A DNA stretch of 34,015 bases from Silicimonas sp. (GCA_013002465.1 JABDJO010000111.1:1-34015); one strand, 5' to 3'. Shown: positions 15,602-24,423, numbered from the stretch's first letter. Numbers and translations: made by a program. Notes: generated by a model from the sequence alone, not told the origin.

Positions 15602-16687
15602 ATGCGCATCGCAATCATCGGAGGCGGGATCGCCGGGGTTTCGGCGGCTGCGGCTTTGTCGCCTTTCGGTGAGGTCGTGGTGTTCGAGGCGGAATCGGCG
15701 CTTGGTACACATGCCAGCGGTCGATCTGCGGCGATGTACGTTGAAAACTACGGGAACGAGGCGGTCTGTACCCTGACCCGGGCCGCGCGGGCCTATCATG
15801 AGGCCGAGGGCGTGCTGTCTCCGCGTGGTGTCATGACCGTGGGGTTCGAGGCCGATGCGGACACGTTCGACGCCGATATTGCCGAAATGGCGTTTCAGGA
15901 AATCTCGGTCGAACAGGCTCGGGCCCGGGTTCCGATCCTGTCGCCTGATCTTACGCGTGCGGCGGTTTATGAGGATGTGCTGGAAATCGACACAGACCGG
16001 CTGATCCAGGGCTTTCACCGTCGGGCGCGCGCCAATGGTGCGACGTTCCTGACCAATGCAAAGGTGTCGCATGTTGAACGCGGCGACACCTGGCGGATCA
16101 GGGCGGGGGATCACGAGGTAACCGTTGACATCGTCGTGAATGCGGCCGGGGCTTGGGCAGACCAGGTGGCTTGCCTTGCCGGAGTCGCGCCCGTGGGCCT
16201 GCAGCCTTACCGGCGTTCAATGGCGCGCTTGCCTGCGCCCGGGGGTTACGACACGCGGTCCTGGCCCATGGTATTTGGTCCGGGCGAAAGCTGGTACGCG
16301 AAACCGGACGCAGGAGGCTGGATCGTGTCACCCGCCGATGAAGATCCAAGCGAGCCGATGGATGCCTGGGCCGACGATATGGTGCTGGCCGAAGGGTTGG
16401 CCCGCTATGAAGCCTATGTCACCGAGCCTGTCACGCGGGTTGAAACCAGTTGGGCGGGGTTGCGCACATTTGCGCCGGACCGCTCGCTGGTTATTGGCGA
16501 GGCCCCCGATGCGCCGGGTTTTTATTGGTTGGCGGGCCAGGGTGGATATGGGATGCAGACCGCGCCCTCGGCAACGGCGATGCTTGCAGCCCTGGTCAAG
16601 GGGAAGGAGCCCGATCTGCCCGGCGCGGTCGTTCAGGCATTGCTGGCCGGGCGTTTTATGGGCGATCAGGCGAAGTCGGGGGTATAG
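15602..16687 (+). CDS. DAO-type FAD-dependent oxidoreductase
   Basis: The protein begins MRIAIIGGGIAGVSAAAALS, a GxGxxG FAD-binding strand, with an acidic residue ending the second strand (VVVFEAE), then ASGRSAAMY, which is typical of the glycine/D-amino-acid oxidase family. The FAD-contacting VVNAAGAWADQVA lies near residue 180, and the C-terminal FWLAGQGGYGMQTAPS is a second flavin contact. AAGGAG is placed 6 nt before the ATG at 15602. The length is 361 residues. Members oxidise amino acids or N-methyl amines, but the substrate here cannot be predicted. Its 3' end overlaps the convergent Hint-protein gene by 22 nt. Confidence 0.9.
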   Translation: MRIAIIGGGIAGVSAAAALSPFGEVVVFEAESALGTHASGRSAAMYVENYGNEAVCTLTRAARAYHEAEGVLSPRGVMTVGFEADADTFDADIAEMAFQEISVEQARARVPILSPDLTRAAVYEDVLEIDTDRLIQGFHRRARANGATFLTNAKVSHVERGDTWRIRAGDHEVTVDIVVNAAGAWADQVACLAGVAPVGLQPYRRSMARLPAPGGYDTRSWPMVFGPGESWYAKPDAGGWIVSPADEDPSEPMDAWADDMVLAEGLARYEAYVTEPVTRVETSWAGLRTFAPDRSLVIGEAPDAPGFYWLAGQGGYGMQTAPSATAMLAALVKGKEPDLPGAVVQALLAGRFMGDQAKSGV

Positions 16688-17307
16688 GACACCCGCTCGC
16701 GCAGCTTGTAGCTGGGCGCGGGGTAGTCTTTGAATTTGGGACCGAGATCAGGGAAGGTCTTGCGCAGGTCTTCCTTGGCCGCCTTGGGAATATGCATCAT
16801 CGCGTCTTCCGAGGGCATAAAGCTTTCCACAGGAAGGCCGTTGGCGCAGAACACCTGAGGGCTGTCAAAGACGACATTGTAATAGACGAGGTCTTCGTCG
16901 GGCACGTCGCTGCCCAGTTCAAGGCCATCCACATCGCGGGCGGCCACAAGGCAGTTTTCCGCATCGTCTTCGTCGTCAATCCGCCAGCCGGGGATCAACA
17001 GGCGATGGGCGCCGCCGACCATCAGCGGTTTCTGGGGCATCATCGGGCCTATGGCACGAGGGGCAAGCGTCACCGGCGCCAGCGAGGGGTCCGCCGCCAG
17101 TTCCGCTGCCGATACGGTTTGTGTCCAGATCAGACTGACGGCTTGCAGTCCATTGTCGCGGCTCACAACGAGGTCGCCCTTGCGCAGGAATTCCACCCGC
17201 CGTTCGCCGCAAGGCGTGCGCAGGTTCGCACCCGCGCAAAGCCCGGTGACACCAGGTTTCGCAATATCGCCGTCGGTGATCTTTCTGACCAGTGTCATGG
17301 CAGCCAA
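16666..17307 (-). CDS. Free-standing Hint-domain protein
   Basis: The 213-residue protein contains a Hint (Hedgehog/intein-like) domain of the type common in Rhodobacteraceae. The first block is GLCAGANLRTPCGERRVEFL with KGDLVVSRDNG, where C24 is at the usual nucleophile position. A central GGAHRLLIPG holds a conserved His, and the end block VYYNVVFDSPQVFCANGLPVESF is characteristic. No other domain is fused and no signal peptide is visible. In this family the Hint domain usually sits on large secreted proteins; whether this copy self-cleaves is unknown. The start could be the ATG at 17307 or 17298. Its end overlaps the flavoprotein gene by 22 nt. Confidence 0.85.
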   Translation of the reverse strand: MAAMTLVRKITDGDIAKPGVTGLCAGANLRTPCGERRVEFLRKGDLVVSRDNGLQAVSLIWTQTVSAAELAADPSLAPVTLAPRAIGPMMPQKPLMVGGAHRLLIPGWRIDDEDDAENCLVAARDVDGLELGSDVPDEDLVYYNVVFDSPQVFCANGLPVESFMPSEDAMMHIPKAAKEDLRKTFPDLGPKFKDYPAPSYKLRERVSYTPDFA

Positions 17308-17400
17308 TCTGTCAATCGTCCCGGCTTAACCCTGCAATGAAATGTGACCGAATTAGGGACTGCAGGTGGTGAATCCGCGATACTGACATAATGTTACGGA

Positions 17401-17481
17401 GGATTGTTCCGATTTGGTAAACAATCAGAGGATTCTTCCGGATTTGGCATGCTATTGCCCATCAAAACGTGAACAATCAGA
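17401..17481. repeat. Short direct repeats in the gap before the Hint gene
   Basis: GGATTGTTCCGATTTGG (17401-17417) recurs as GGATTCTTCCGGATTTGG (17430-17447) with one substitution and one inserted G. AACAATCAGA occurs exactly at 17420-17429 and 17472-17481. They lie in the 182-nt gap between the Hint gene promoter side and the lipase stop, so they could be protein-binding sites or a small duplication. Confidence 0.5.
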
Positions 17482-17489
17482 CGAGAATT

Positions 17490-18185
17490 TTAATCTTCCA
17501 AGGGGTCTCGGCTGAATGCACCGGTTTTGATGAAGGTACGGACCTGCCGTATAACGGTAGGGTTCAACATCATGAAAGTATGGGTCACCGGCAGCACGAT
17601 ATGATCGCTCATACCCGCGACCCGGGTATTTTCAACCGAGACTTTTCCGTCGTCCTCGCCCTCGATCAGGTTCGAATAAATCGGATTCAGGGACTGGTTT
17701 CCAGCAATGACCCCTGTTTCGTATGTGACCGGGCCCAGTTGGCTGGGGACGCTGTCAGCATCGGTGCCCAATTCAAGCCCTGCAGGGCCGTTGACCCATT
17801 CAAAGGGGGCGAACTGGCTAAGTTCATCGACCAGCGCCGACCCCGAGTTCGGTGGCCCCATCATGACCACGCGGCCCAGATTTTCCGGTTTGACCTCGGC
17901 AAGCCAGAAACGGGCCAGAATTCCGCCCATGGAGTGGCTGACGATATGCGTGGTCTGAGAGCCACAAGCATTGAACGCCTTGGGAAGGATGGACCGGGCC
18001 AAGGTCGCAACATCCTTATCGGTCGATGGGTATGAGGCGTTGACGGTCGTGTGGCCGTCGCGGCGCAGCGCGTAGGCCATGATCTCCATCGAGGTGTCCG
18101 TGCGTGCCAGCCCGTGCAGCAGGATGACGCAATCTGCCATTGCGGTGCCGGGGAAGATCAAACAGAGGAACAGGAATATTCGCAT
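17490..18185 (-). CDS. Secreted lipase/esterase-like alpha/beta hydrolase
   Basis: The ATG at 18185 gives 231 residues with a signal peptide ([17 protein letters not shown]) cleaved before DCVILLHG. The oxyanion-hole motif LLHGLART is at about 22-29 and the nucleophile elbow SHSMGG places Ser85 in GxSxG-like context. A late His in LPVTHTFMM is the likely catalytic His. The fold matches small triacylglycerol lipase/PGAP1-like proteins, expected in the periplasm or outside the cell. A TTG seven codons upstream is less likely, since it would disrupt the signal peptide. No strong Shine-Dalgarno is visible. The substrate is unknown. pyrF lies immediately upstream on the same strand, 45 nt away. 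Confidence 0.85.
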   Translation of the reverse strand: MRIFLFLCLIFPGTAMADCVILLHGLARTDTSMEIMAYALRRDGHTTVNASYPSTDKDVATLARSILPKAFNACGSQTTHIVSHSMGGILARFWLAEVKPENLGRVVMMGPPNSGSALVDELSQFAPFEWVNGPAGLELGTDADSVPSQLGPVTYETGVIAGNQSLNPIYSNLIEGEDDGKVSVENTRVAGMSDHIVLPVTHTFMMLNPTVIRQVRTFIKTGAFSRDPLED

Positions 18186-18230
18186 AGGGCAACAAATAGG
18201 ATGCAAGTGGCGGTCTTGCGAGAGGAAGCT

Positions 18231-18950
18231 TTACAGATTTGGGCGCAAGGCCTGGGGGGATTGAATTTCGCTCACAATTTCGGCCGCAGCAGTGCCGGGG
18301 TCGGGCGCGGCATGGACCGGGCGACCGACAACCACGTGGTCCGCACCCGCGGCGATGGCCTCGGCGGGGGTCATGACGCGTTTCTGGTCGCCTAGGGCCG
18401 AGCCGACAGGGCGCACGCCGGGGGTCACGATCAGGCGACCTTCGGCGTCGGGCAGGGCACGGATCATGGCGGCCTCTTGCGGTGATGAGATCACGCCGTG
18501 AGCGCCTGCTTCGAAGGCACGACCGGCACGTTCAGCGACCAGATCGGGGATGGTGCCGTCCTTGATCTGGGCGGCATCCAGATCGTCGCGATCAAGCGAG
18601 GTAAGAACCGTGACCGCCAGGATCTTCAGGTTTGAGTCCCCCGCACCTTCGCGTGCTGCGCGCACCACGTGAGGGTCGCCATGGACGGTCAGGAAATCGA
18701 GATCGAACTGCGCTATCCCCCGAACCGCAGCCTCGATGGTGGCGCCGATATCGAACAGCTTCATGTCCAGGAAAATGCGCTTGCCGTGGTCCTGCTTCAA
18801 CTCGTTGGCCAGGGCAAACCCGCCGCCAGTCAACATTCCAAGGCCGATCTTGTAGAAGTTGACACTATCACCCAGCTTTGCGGCCAGGGCGAGGCCGTCG
18901 AGCACATTGGGAACATCGAGGGCAACGATCAGTCGGTCATCGGTCTGCAT
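18231..18950 (-). CDS. pyrF: Orotidine 5'-phosphate decarboxylase
   Basis: PyrF catalyses the last step of UMP synthesis, decarboxylating OMP. The active-site signature LDMKLFDIG supplies D62, K64 and D67; together with the early Asp in VALDVP it forms the Asp-Lys-Asp tetrad. The phosphate-binding TPGVRP and the GADHVVVGRPV segments are at their usual places. The ATG at 18950 gives 239 residues, normal for group I enzymes; a GTG two codons upstream (18956) is an alternative. It is divergent from the cupin gene with about 60 nt between. Confidence 0.96.
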   Translation of the reverse strand: MQTDDRLIVALDVPNVLDGLALAAKLGDSVNFYKIGLGMLTGGGFALANELKQDHGKRIFLDMKLFDIGATIEAAVRGIAQFDLDFLTVHGDPHVVRAAREGAGDSNLKILAVTVLTSLDRDDLDAAQIKDGTIPDLVAERAGRAFEAGAHGVISSPQEAAMIRALPDAEGRLIVTPGVRPVGSALGDQKRVMTPAEAIAAGADHVVVGRPVHAAPDPGTAAAEIVSEIQSPQALRPNL

Positions 18951-19010
18951 GGGCACCGGCTATCGCGCGTGCCATTGAGCGTCAAGGTGGGGCTTGCCTT
19001 GGAGTCATAG

Positions 19011-19619
19011 ATGCCTCCAGTATTCGGGAAAGACATGGGGGATGACATGCCGAAAATCGGTGACTCGATCGTGATCGAGCTGACGGGCACGACGATTACG
19101 ATTCAGGACGTGAACGCGACAGGTGGCAAGCTGTTGTGGGAGTCCGATCAGGTCACCGGCATTCCTGAAGTTCCGAAACACGTCCATGACAGTTGGCAAG
19201 AATCCTTTGAGATCGTGAAGGGATCCGGTCGATACTTCTTGAATGGATGGCACACGGCAAAAGCCGGTGATGTTATCCAGATGCCGGCAAAGATGCCCCA
19301 TGTACATCCGATGGCCGAAGGCGAGACGCCGTTTGAAATGATCCAGACCATTCAGACCGCGAAGACAGACGAAAAGCAGATCATGGATACGATCGGTGTT
19401 CTTTTTTCCCTGTTTGAAAGGCGAAACCACGCCCCTCAGAAGTTCGACAAGCTGGGGTTTCCGAAGAACCCCATTCATTTCGCCGCTGCAGGCAAGCTTT
19501 TGGGTGACGCAGGCGGGTTTGACGCCCGGTTTCCTGTCTGGGCGCAGAAGCTTGGTGGGCAGACTTTCGGACGGCTTGCCCTGATGCTGCACGACCCTGT
19601 TGCTCCGAAGTGGAAATAG
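19011..19619 (+). CDS. Cupin-domain protein of unknown function
   Basis: The 202-residue protein has one cupin barrel. Motif 1 is [20 protein letters not shown] (HxH, then Glu, then Gly), and motif 2 is [16 protein letters not shown], so the usual His/His/Glu/His metal ligands are present. The C-terminal third (about 120-202) is outside the cupin fold and unrecognised. The ATG at 19011 is used; ATGs at 19035 and 19047 are also possible, and GGGGGA before 19047 is a better Shine-Dalgarno than that of the first. It could be a metal-dependent dioxygenase, isomerase or small-molecule sensor. It points towards clpB, 118 nt downstream. Confidence 0.8.
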   Translation: MPPVFGKDMGDDMPKIGDSIVIELTGTTITIQDVNATGGKLLWESDQVTGIPEVPKHVHDSWQESFEIVKGSGRYFLNGWHTAKAGDVIQMPAKMPHVHPMAEGETPFEMIQTIQTAKTDEKQIMDTIGVLFSLFERRNHAPQKFDKLGFPKNPIHFAAAGKLLGDAGGFDARFPVWAQKLGGQTFGRLALMLHDPVAPKWK

Positions 19620-19632
19620 GGCTGCTGGAAGC

Positions 19633-19662
19633 CTTGCGAATGGCTTTGCCAATTCCCAAATA
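19633..19662 (+). promoter_or_regulatory. Possible heat-shock (RpoH) promoter of clpB
   Basis: CTTGCGA (19633-19639) and CCCAAATA (19655-19662) are 15 nt apart, resembling the sigma32 pattern CTTGAAA-N-CCCCATNT. Transcription would begin near 19668, about 70 nt before the clpB ATG. The -10 match is partial. Confidence 0.4.
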
Positions 19663-19737
19663 AGACCCAAGGCCCGATACGGTATGCTGCAATGCGGGTG
19701 CCAAAAAATCTTCGGGTGCTTAGAGAAGGAGACAGGC

Positions 19738-22350
19738 ATGGACTTGGAGAAGTTCACCGAGCGGTCGCGCGGCTTTTTGCAGGCTGCACAGACCATCACG
19801 GCGCGGGAAAGCCACCAAAGGCTGGCGCCGGAACATCTACTGAAAGCATTGATGGACGACGATCAGGGGCTTAGCTCCAACCTGATCCGTGCTGCGGGCG
19901 GTGCGCCCGAGCGGGTGGTCGAAGCGTTGGATGTGGCCTTGTCGAAGATTCCAAAGGTGTCGGGCGATGCCGGGCAGACCTATATGGATCAACAGACCGT
20001 CAAGGTGCTGGACGAAGCCCAGAAGATCGCCAAGAAGGCCAGCGATTCATTTGTGCCGGTCGAGCGGATCCTGACCGCCCTGGCCGTGGTGAAGTCGAAG
20101 GCGAAAGACGCTCTGGACGCGGGTAATGTCTCGGCCCAGGCGTTGAATTCTGCGATCAACGATGTGCGTAAGGGGCGGACCGCGGACACCGCGTCGGCCG
20201 AAGATGGCTATGACGCCCTGAAGAAATATGCGCGCGACCTGACCGAGGCGGCGCGCGATGGCAAGATCGACCCGATCATCGGACGGGATGAGGAAATCCG
20301 CCGCACGATGCAGGTGCTGTCGCGTCGGACCAAGAACAACCCTGTCCTGATCGGTGATCCCGGTGTGGGCAAGACGGCGATTGCCGAAGGTCTTGCGCTT
20401 CGGATCGTCAATGGTGACGTGCCCGAAAGCCTCAGGAACAAGAAGCTGTTGGCGCTGGACATGGGTGCCCTGATTGCCGGTGCAAAGTATCGCGGCGAAT
20501 TCGAGGAACGTCTGAAGGGCGTTTTGACCGAAGTGACCGATGCCGCAGGCGAGGTCATTCTGTTCATCGACGAAATGCACACGCTTGTGGGTGCGGGGAA
20601 GACGGACGGGGCGATGGATGCCTCGAACCTTCTGAAGCCTGCCCTTGCGCGAGGCGAGTTGCACTGTGTGGGTGCGACGACCACGGATGAATATCGCAAG
20701 TACGTCGAAAAAGACGCCGCCCTTGCGCGCCGGTTCCAGCCCTTGCAGGTGGACGAACCGACCGTGGAGGACACGATTTCGATCCTTCGCGGTATCAAGG
20801 AAAAGTACGAACTGCACCACGGCGTGCGGATCGGCGATGCGGCGCTGGTGTCGGCGGCAACGCTGAGCCACCGTTATATCACAGACCGCTTTCTGCCGGA
20901 CAAGGCGATTGACCTTATGGACGAGGCCGCGTCGCGCCTTCGGATGGAGGTGGACTCCAAGCCCGAACAGCTGGACGCGCTGGATCGGCAGATACTGCAG
21001 ATGCAAATTGAAGCCGAGGCGCTGAAAAAGGAAGACGACAAGGCTTCGAAGGATCGGTTGGAGAGGCTTGAGAAAGAGCTTTCGGATCTGCAACAACAAT
21101 CCGCCGAAATGACCGCCAAGTGGCAGTCTGAGCGCGACAAACTGGAGTCGGCGCGCGGTTTGAAGGAGCAACTTGATCACGCGCGGGCCGAGTTGGAGCA
21201 GGCCAAGCGTGAAGGCAACCTGCAACGCGCTGGTGAGTTGTCGTACGGGATCATCCCCGATCTTGAGAAAAAGCTGGAAGGGGCCGAAACCTCAGACGAC
21301 GTGATGGTCGAAGAGGCCGTGAGCCCCGAGTTGATCGCTGAGGTCGTCGAACGCTGGACGGGTATTCCGACATCGAAGATGCTGGAAGGCGAGCGCGAAA
21401 AGCTGCTGAGGATGGAGGGCGAAATCGCCAAACGCGTCATCGGTCAGGCCAGTGCCGTCACAGCGGTTTCGAATGCCGTTCGCCGTGCGCGTGCGGGTTT
21501 GCAGGACGAAAACCGCCCGCTGGGCTCGTTCCTGTTCCTTGGGCCGACGGGCGTGGGCAAGACCGAACTGACCAAGGCCTTGGCCGAGTTTCTGTTTGAC
21601 GACGACCGCGCGATGGTGCGGATCGACATGTCGGAGTTCATGGAAAAGCACTCGGTCGCCCGTTTGATCGGCGCGCCTCCGGGCTATGTCGGCTATGACG
21701 AAGGCGGGGTACTGACCGAGGCGGTGCGGCGGCGGCCCTATCAGGTGATCCTGTTCGACGAGGTCGAAAAGGCACACCCGGAGGTCTTCAACGTGCTGTT
21801 GCAGGTCTTGGACGATGGTGTGCTGACCGATGGCCAGGGCAACAAGGTCGACTTCAAGCAGACGCTCATTATCCTGACGTCGAACCTTGGCAGCCAGGCA
21901 CTTAGCCAACTGCCCGAAGGGTCCGACCCAAGTGACGCTCGTCGCGACGTGATGGATGCGGTGCGGTCGCACTTCCGCCCCGAATTCCTGAACCGGCTGG
22001 ACGACATGATCGTCTTTGATCGTCTGACACGTGGCGACATGGACGGTATCGTCGACATTCAGCTTGCATTGCTGAAAAAGCGGCTGTCCAAGCGCAACAT
22101 CTCGATCACGCTGGACGATGCGGCCGAGAAGTGGTTGGCCGACGAAGGCTATGACCCGGTCTATGGCGCGCGGCCCTTGAAGCGGGTGATTCAGAACGCG
22201 CTGCAGAACGAGTTGGCCGAGATGCTTTTGGCTGGCGACATCGGTGACGGCGATACGGTGGACGTCAGCGCAGGTGCGGACGGTCTGCTGATTGGCGACC
22301 GGGTGGCCAGTTCAAATCGCCAACCACCCGCCGATGCAGTTGTGCATTAA
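19738..22350 (+). CDS. clpB: ClpB disaggregase (Hsp100 chaperone)
   Basis: ClpB works with DnaK to pull proteins out of aggregates. The 870-residue protein is full length. It has the N-terminal double Clp repeat (about 1-145), the first AAA+ domain with Walker [10 protein letters not shown] (about 205-213) and [12 protein letters not shown], and a long charged coiled-coil M-domain (about 410-520, rich in Glu/Lys/Leu heptads). The second AAA+ domain has GPTGVGKTE (about 602-610), the pore loop [18 protein letters not shown] and sensor-2 [10 protein letters not shown]. The M-domain separates it from ClpA and ClpC. The ATG at 19738 follows GAGAAGGAGACAG. It stands alone and ends at a strong terminator. 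Confidence 0.97.
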   Translation: MDLEKFTERSRGFLQAAQTITARESHQRLAPEHLLKALMDDDQGLSSNLIRAAGGAPERVVEALDVALSKIPKVSGDAGQTYMDQQTVKVLDEAQKIAKKASDSFVPVERILTALAVVKSKAKDALDAGNVSAQALNSAINDVRKGRTADTASAEDGYDALKKYARDLTEAARDGKIDPIIGRDEEIRRTMQVLSRRTKNNPVLIGDPGVGKTAIAEGLALRIVNGDVPESLRNKKLLALDMGALIAGAKYRGEFEERLKGVLTEVTDAAGEVILFIDEMHTLVGAGKTDGAMDASNLLKPALARGELHCVGATTTDEYRKYVEKDAALARRFQPLQVDEPTVEDTISILRGIKEKYELHHGVRIGDAALVSAATLSHRYITDRFLPDKAIDLMDEAASRLRMEVDSKPEQLDALDRQILQMQIEAEALKKEDDKASKDRLERLEKELSDLQQQSAEMTAKWQSERDKLESARGLKEQLDHARAELEQAKREGNLQRAGELSYGIIPDLEKKLEGAETSDDVMVEEAVSPELIAEVVERWTGIPTSKMLEGEREKLLRMEGEIAKRVIGQASAVTAVSNAVRRARAGLQDENRPLGSFLFLGPTGVGKTELTKALAEFLFDDDRAMVRIDMSEFMEKHSVARLIGAPPGYVGYDEGGVLTEAVRRRPYQVILFDEVEKAHPEVFNVLLQVLDDGVLTDGQGNKVDFKQTLIILTSNLGSQALSQLPEGSDPSDARRDVMDAVRSHFRPEFLNRLDDMIVFDRLTRGDMDGIVDIQLALLKKRLSKRNISITLDDAAEKWLADEGYDPVYGARPLKRVIQNALQNELAEMLLAGDIGDGDTVDVSAGADGLLIGDRVASSNRQPPADAVVH

Positions 22351-22382
22351 CTGAACTGCCGGGCTGCGGCTTGAAAGCTTGT

Positions 22383-22412
22383 AAAGGGCGCTTGGATCGA
22401 GCGCCCTTTTTT
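22383..22412 (+). terminator. Strong terminator of clpB
   Basis: AAAGGGCGCT (22383-22392) pairs perfectly with AGCGCCCTTT (22400-22409) across a 7-nt loop and runs into six T's. It sits between convergent clpB and the RidA-family gene and may serve both directions. Confidence 0.92.
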
Positions 22413-22458
22413 GTATTTTGCCCAGCTTGAACTGCCGCTGGACACGTTGCTGAAATTG

Positions 22459-22854
22459 TCAGCCGCTGATCACCGCATCTGCCTCGAACTCTACCAGCCA
22501 TTCGGGGTTCACGAACCGGTCAATCGCCATGATCGTGTCAACTGGTCGAATGTCGCGAAAATAGATCTTGCGCACATCGATCGCCGCCTTCCAGTTGTCG
22601 ATATCGGTCAGGATGACGCGCGTGCGCACCACGTGATGCAGGCCAGAACCGGCATGCTCCAACGCCGCCTTGATAATTTCGATGCATTGCCTGGTCTGTG
22701 CTGCAACGTCGCCCACACCGACGGTTTTGCCATGCTCATCCACCGGGGCCGTGCCACCGATCGAAATGAAGGGACCAACGCGGACGGCGCGCGAGAAACC
22801 GACGATACCCTCCATCGGGTTGCCGTTTGAAATGAGTTCTCGGTCGAAATCCAT
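22459..22854 (-). CDS. RidA/YjgF-YER057c family protein
   Basis: The 131-residue length and the segments GFSRAVRVGPFISIGGTAPVD, QTRQCIEIIKAALEHAGSGL and VVRTRVILTDIDNWKA identify a Rid-family protein, which forms trimers. Canonical RidA hydrolyses reactive enamines/imines from threonine dehydratase and uses an Arg in a PARS-like motif near the end. Here that stretch reads RPVDTIMAIDRF, so by eye the Arg position is Asp106. It therefore probably belongs to a Rid subgroup without proven deaminase activity. The gene is divergent from the methyltransferase, with 67 nt between the starts. Confidence 0.9.
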   Translation of the reverse strand: MDFDRELISNGNPMEGIVGFSRAVRVGPFISIGGTAPVDEHGKTVGVGDVAAQTRQCIEIIKAALEHAGSGLHHVVRTRVILTDIDNWKAAIDVRKIYFRDIRPVDTIMAIDRFVNPEWLVEFEADAVISG

Positions 22855-22921
22855 GCTACGCTCCTTCTTGGATGCGCGTAGCTTAGCATATTCAGCATCC
22901 AGAACCCTTGGAGACGCAATC

Positions 22922-23728
22922 GTGAAGCAATCGGAATTCGACGCGTGGAGCGCGGGACAAAGCTATGAACACTACATGGGTCGCTGGAGCCGCAAGATCG
23001 CGGCGACATTCGTCAACTGGGTCGATGCTCCTGCCGGTGCCGACTGGCTGGAAATCGGATGTGGAACCGGGGCTTTGACGGAAGCCGTGCTTGCCACCGC
23101 GGCGCCCCGAGAGATCCTTTCAACTGATTCTTCTGCTGATTTCGTTGCCCACGCCGCATCGCAGATCCGAGACGACAGAGCGACATTCAAAGTCGCGGAC
23201 GCGGCACATCTGCCTTGCCCCGACGGCTCGGTGGACGTCGTCGCCTCGGCGCTTGTTCTGAATTTCGTTCCTAACAAACTGGGCGCGCTTGCCGAAATGC
23301 ACCGTGTTTTGCGGCCCGATGGCTGCGTGGTGTTTTACGTGTGGGATTATCCGGGCGGTGGAATGGGTTTTATTGACGCGTTTTGGAAGGCGGCCGCCGA
23401 GATTGATCCGAGCGCGGCAGACCTTGACGAGGCCGAGCGCTTTCCATTTTGCCAGAAAGATGGGTTGGCCGAGCTTTGCCGCGATGCTGGAGCAGACGAG
23501 GTAGAAATTTCGGCGATCGAGGTGGATTCCCGGTTTCCGGATTTCGAAGCCTTCTGGCACCCTTTCACCTTGGGTGCGGGCCCCGCGCCCGGTTTTCTTA
23601 AAAGCATGTCGGAAGAGCGCCAGCAACAGTTGAAGGACAATCTGGCAAGTAGATTTGGGAGTGGGGGACCGGTCTTGCTGCCCGCCAGAGCTTGGGCAGT
23701 GAAAGCGTGCTGGACCTCGGAAAGCTAA
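22922..23728 (+). CDS. Class I SAM-dependent methyltransferase
   Basis: The 268-residue protein has the SAM-binding motif I WLEIGCGTGALTEAVL (about 40-55), an acidic residue at the end of the second strand (STDSS), the motif DAAHLPCPDGSVDVV and the ALVLNFVPNKLGALAEMHRVLRPDG segment typical of the UbiE/Methyltransf_11 group. The GTG at 22922 is chosen because GGAGA lies 8 nt upstream; the open frame runs further back without a good start and through the antisense of the neighbour. The substrate is unknown. Its stop codon overlaps the end of a possible short antisense frame (see 23725-23934). Confidence 0.88.
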   Translation: MKQSEFDAWSAGQSYEHYMGRWSRKIAATFVNWVDAPAGADWLEIGCGTGALTEAVLATAAPREILSTDSSADFVAHAASQIRDDRATFKVADAAHLPCPDGSVDVVASALVLNFVPNKLGALAEMHRVLRPDGCVVFYVWDYPGGGMGFIDAFWKAAAEIDPSAADLDEAERFPFCQKDGLAELCRDAGADEVEISAIEVDSRFPDFEAFWHPFTLGAGPAPGFLKSMSEERQQQLKDNLASRFGSGGPVLLPARAWAVKACWTSES

Positions 23729-23934
23729 GCCCAGTGGTGGCAACCGGCTTGGTGGAAAAAGGGTTCCCTTGAATTCCAATTAGGGTGTTCAACATCAAAA
23801 CAGGCGATGATGCCCGAGTCTTCTATGGGGGCAAGCGCGCCTTTGCCCTGCACGACCACCATGGCGAGACGGCAGGCCTGCGCTAAGCTTTTCTGCAAGG
23901 GTAGATTGTCAGTTCCAACCGCAGTGAAGTGATA
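23725..23934 (-). pseudogene. Possible remnant of a coding region, unrecognised
   Basis: On the minus strand a frame of 69 codons is open and ends at TAG 23725-23727. The only ATG is at 23862, giving 45 residues, and no Shine-Dalgarno precedes it. The translation looks protein-like, with KSLAQACRLAMVVVQGKGAL followed by an aromatic- and His-rich end (EPFFHQAGCHHWA). No family is recognised. It may be the C-terminal stub of a lost gene, or chance. Confidence 0.25.
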
Positions 23935-24185
23935 TTACGAATGGATCGTGCCAATTCGTGCAAGACATCATGCGGTATTGAATGCGTTGCCGACGATGCC
24001 CCGGAGCTCTCGGCCGGAGCAAGTCACGTCGGCATTCGCCAATGGCCAAAACGCGCATGATAGAAAAAGTCGCCGCGCCGTGTCGCCCGTGTTGCCCTGC
24101 CCTTTGATCGGTGCACTGGCTTCAAATCCGTGACGGCCCGCGTTCGCAGCAACGTGGCCGGAAAGCTTTAATTCGGCGCCTCCGA
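23935..24185. other. Gene-poor stretch with no assignable feature
   Basis: Together with the preceding 200 nt this forms about 460 nt between the methyltransferase and the gntR operator region without a convincing gene. A 39-codon frame from ATG 23941 has no Shine-Dalgarno and no recognisable sequence. No inverted terminal repeats or tRNA fragment were seen. It may mark one edge of the accessory segment. Confidence 0.5.
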
Positions 24186-24220
24186 TTTGGGATTCTAGTA
24201 ACTAAACTGGTATACCAGTT
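24186..24220. promoter_or_regulatory. GntR-type operator pair upstream of gntR
   Basis: AACTGGTATACCAGTT (24205-24220) is a perfect 16-bp palindrome with the TGGTATACCA core common for FadR-subfamily regulators. A weaker copy, TTTGGGATTCTAGT (24186-24199), is centred 20 bp upstream. A possible promoter, TTGGGA (24187-24192) with TATACC (24211-24216) and an 18-nt spacer, would place both sites over the polymerase-binding region, which suggests autorepression. The same motif recurs at 25573-25607. Confidence 0.7.
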
Positions 24221-24248
24221 CCAATTGTTATAGAAGGAGGGCAAGTTC

Positions 24249-24362
24249 GTGAAGGTGGCTGAAAACGAAAGGAAATTCGGTGATCCGAAAAACCGGTTGG
24301 TGTGGCACCTTGAACGTAAGGTCCAATTCGGTGCGCCAAGTATCCAAGAAACGGTAGCTTAG
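24249..24362 (+). CDS. Putative 37-residue small protein or leader ORF upstream of gntR
   Basis: A GTG at 24249 is preceded by an excellent Shine-Dalgarno (GAAGGAGG, ending 24240, 8 nt spacing) and opens a 37-codon frame to TAG 24360-24362. The peptide is hydrophilic and charged (it begins MKVAENERKFGDP and ends GAPSIQETVA), with no signal peptide or membrane helix, and matches no family I know. It lies directly downstream of the palindromic operator and 61 nt before gntR, so it would be the first reading frame of the regulator's transcript. It may be a small protein, a leader, or the stub of a truncated enzyme gene. Confidence 0.4.
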   Translation: MKVAENERKFGDPKNRLVWHLERKVQFGAPSIQETVA

Positions 24363-24423
24363 GAGTCGACGTTAACCGAATTTTCTTGTTCAAGGCGAGA
24401 GAACAACTTGTGGAGATATCGCA

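Noticed and set aside
20047..21225. Very long open frame antisense to clpB (392 codons)
   Set aside because: It is a codon-bias shadow of clpB, with no start signal and low-complexity composition.
23941..24060. A 39-codon plus-strand frame beginning MDRANSCKTSCG
   Set aside because: There is no Shine-Dalgarno and no recognisable sequence; it fits chance in high-GC DNA.
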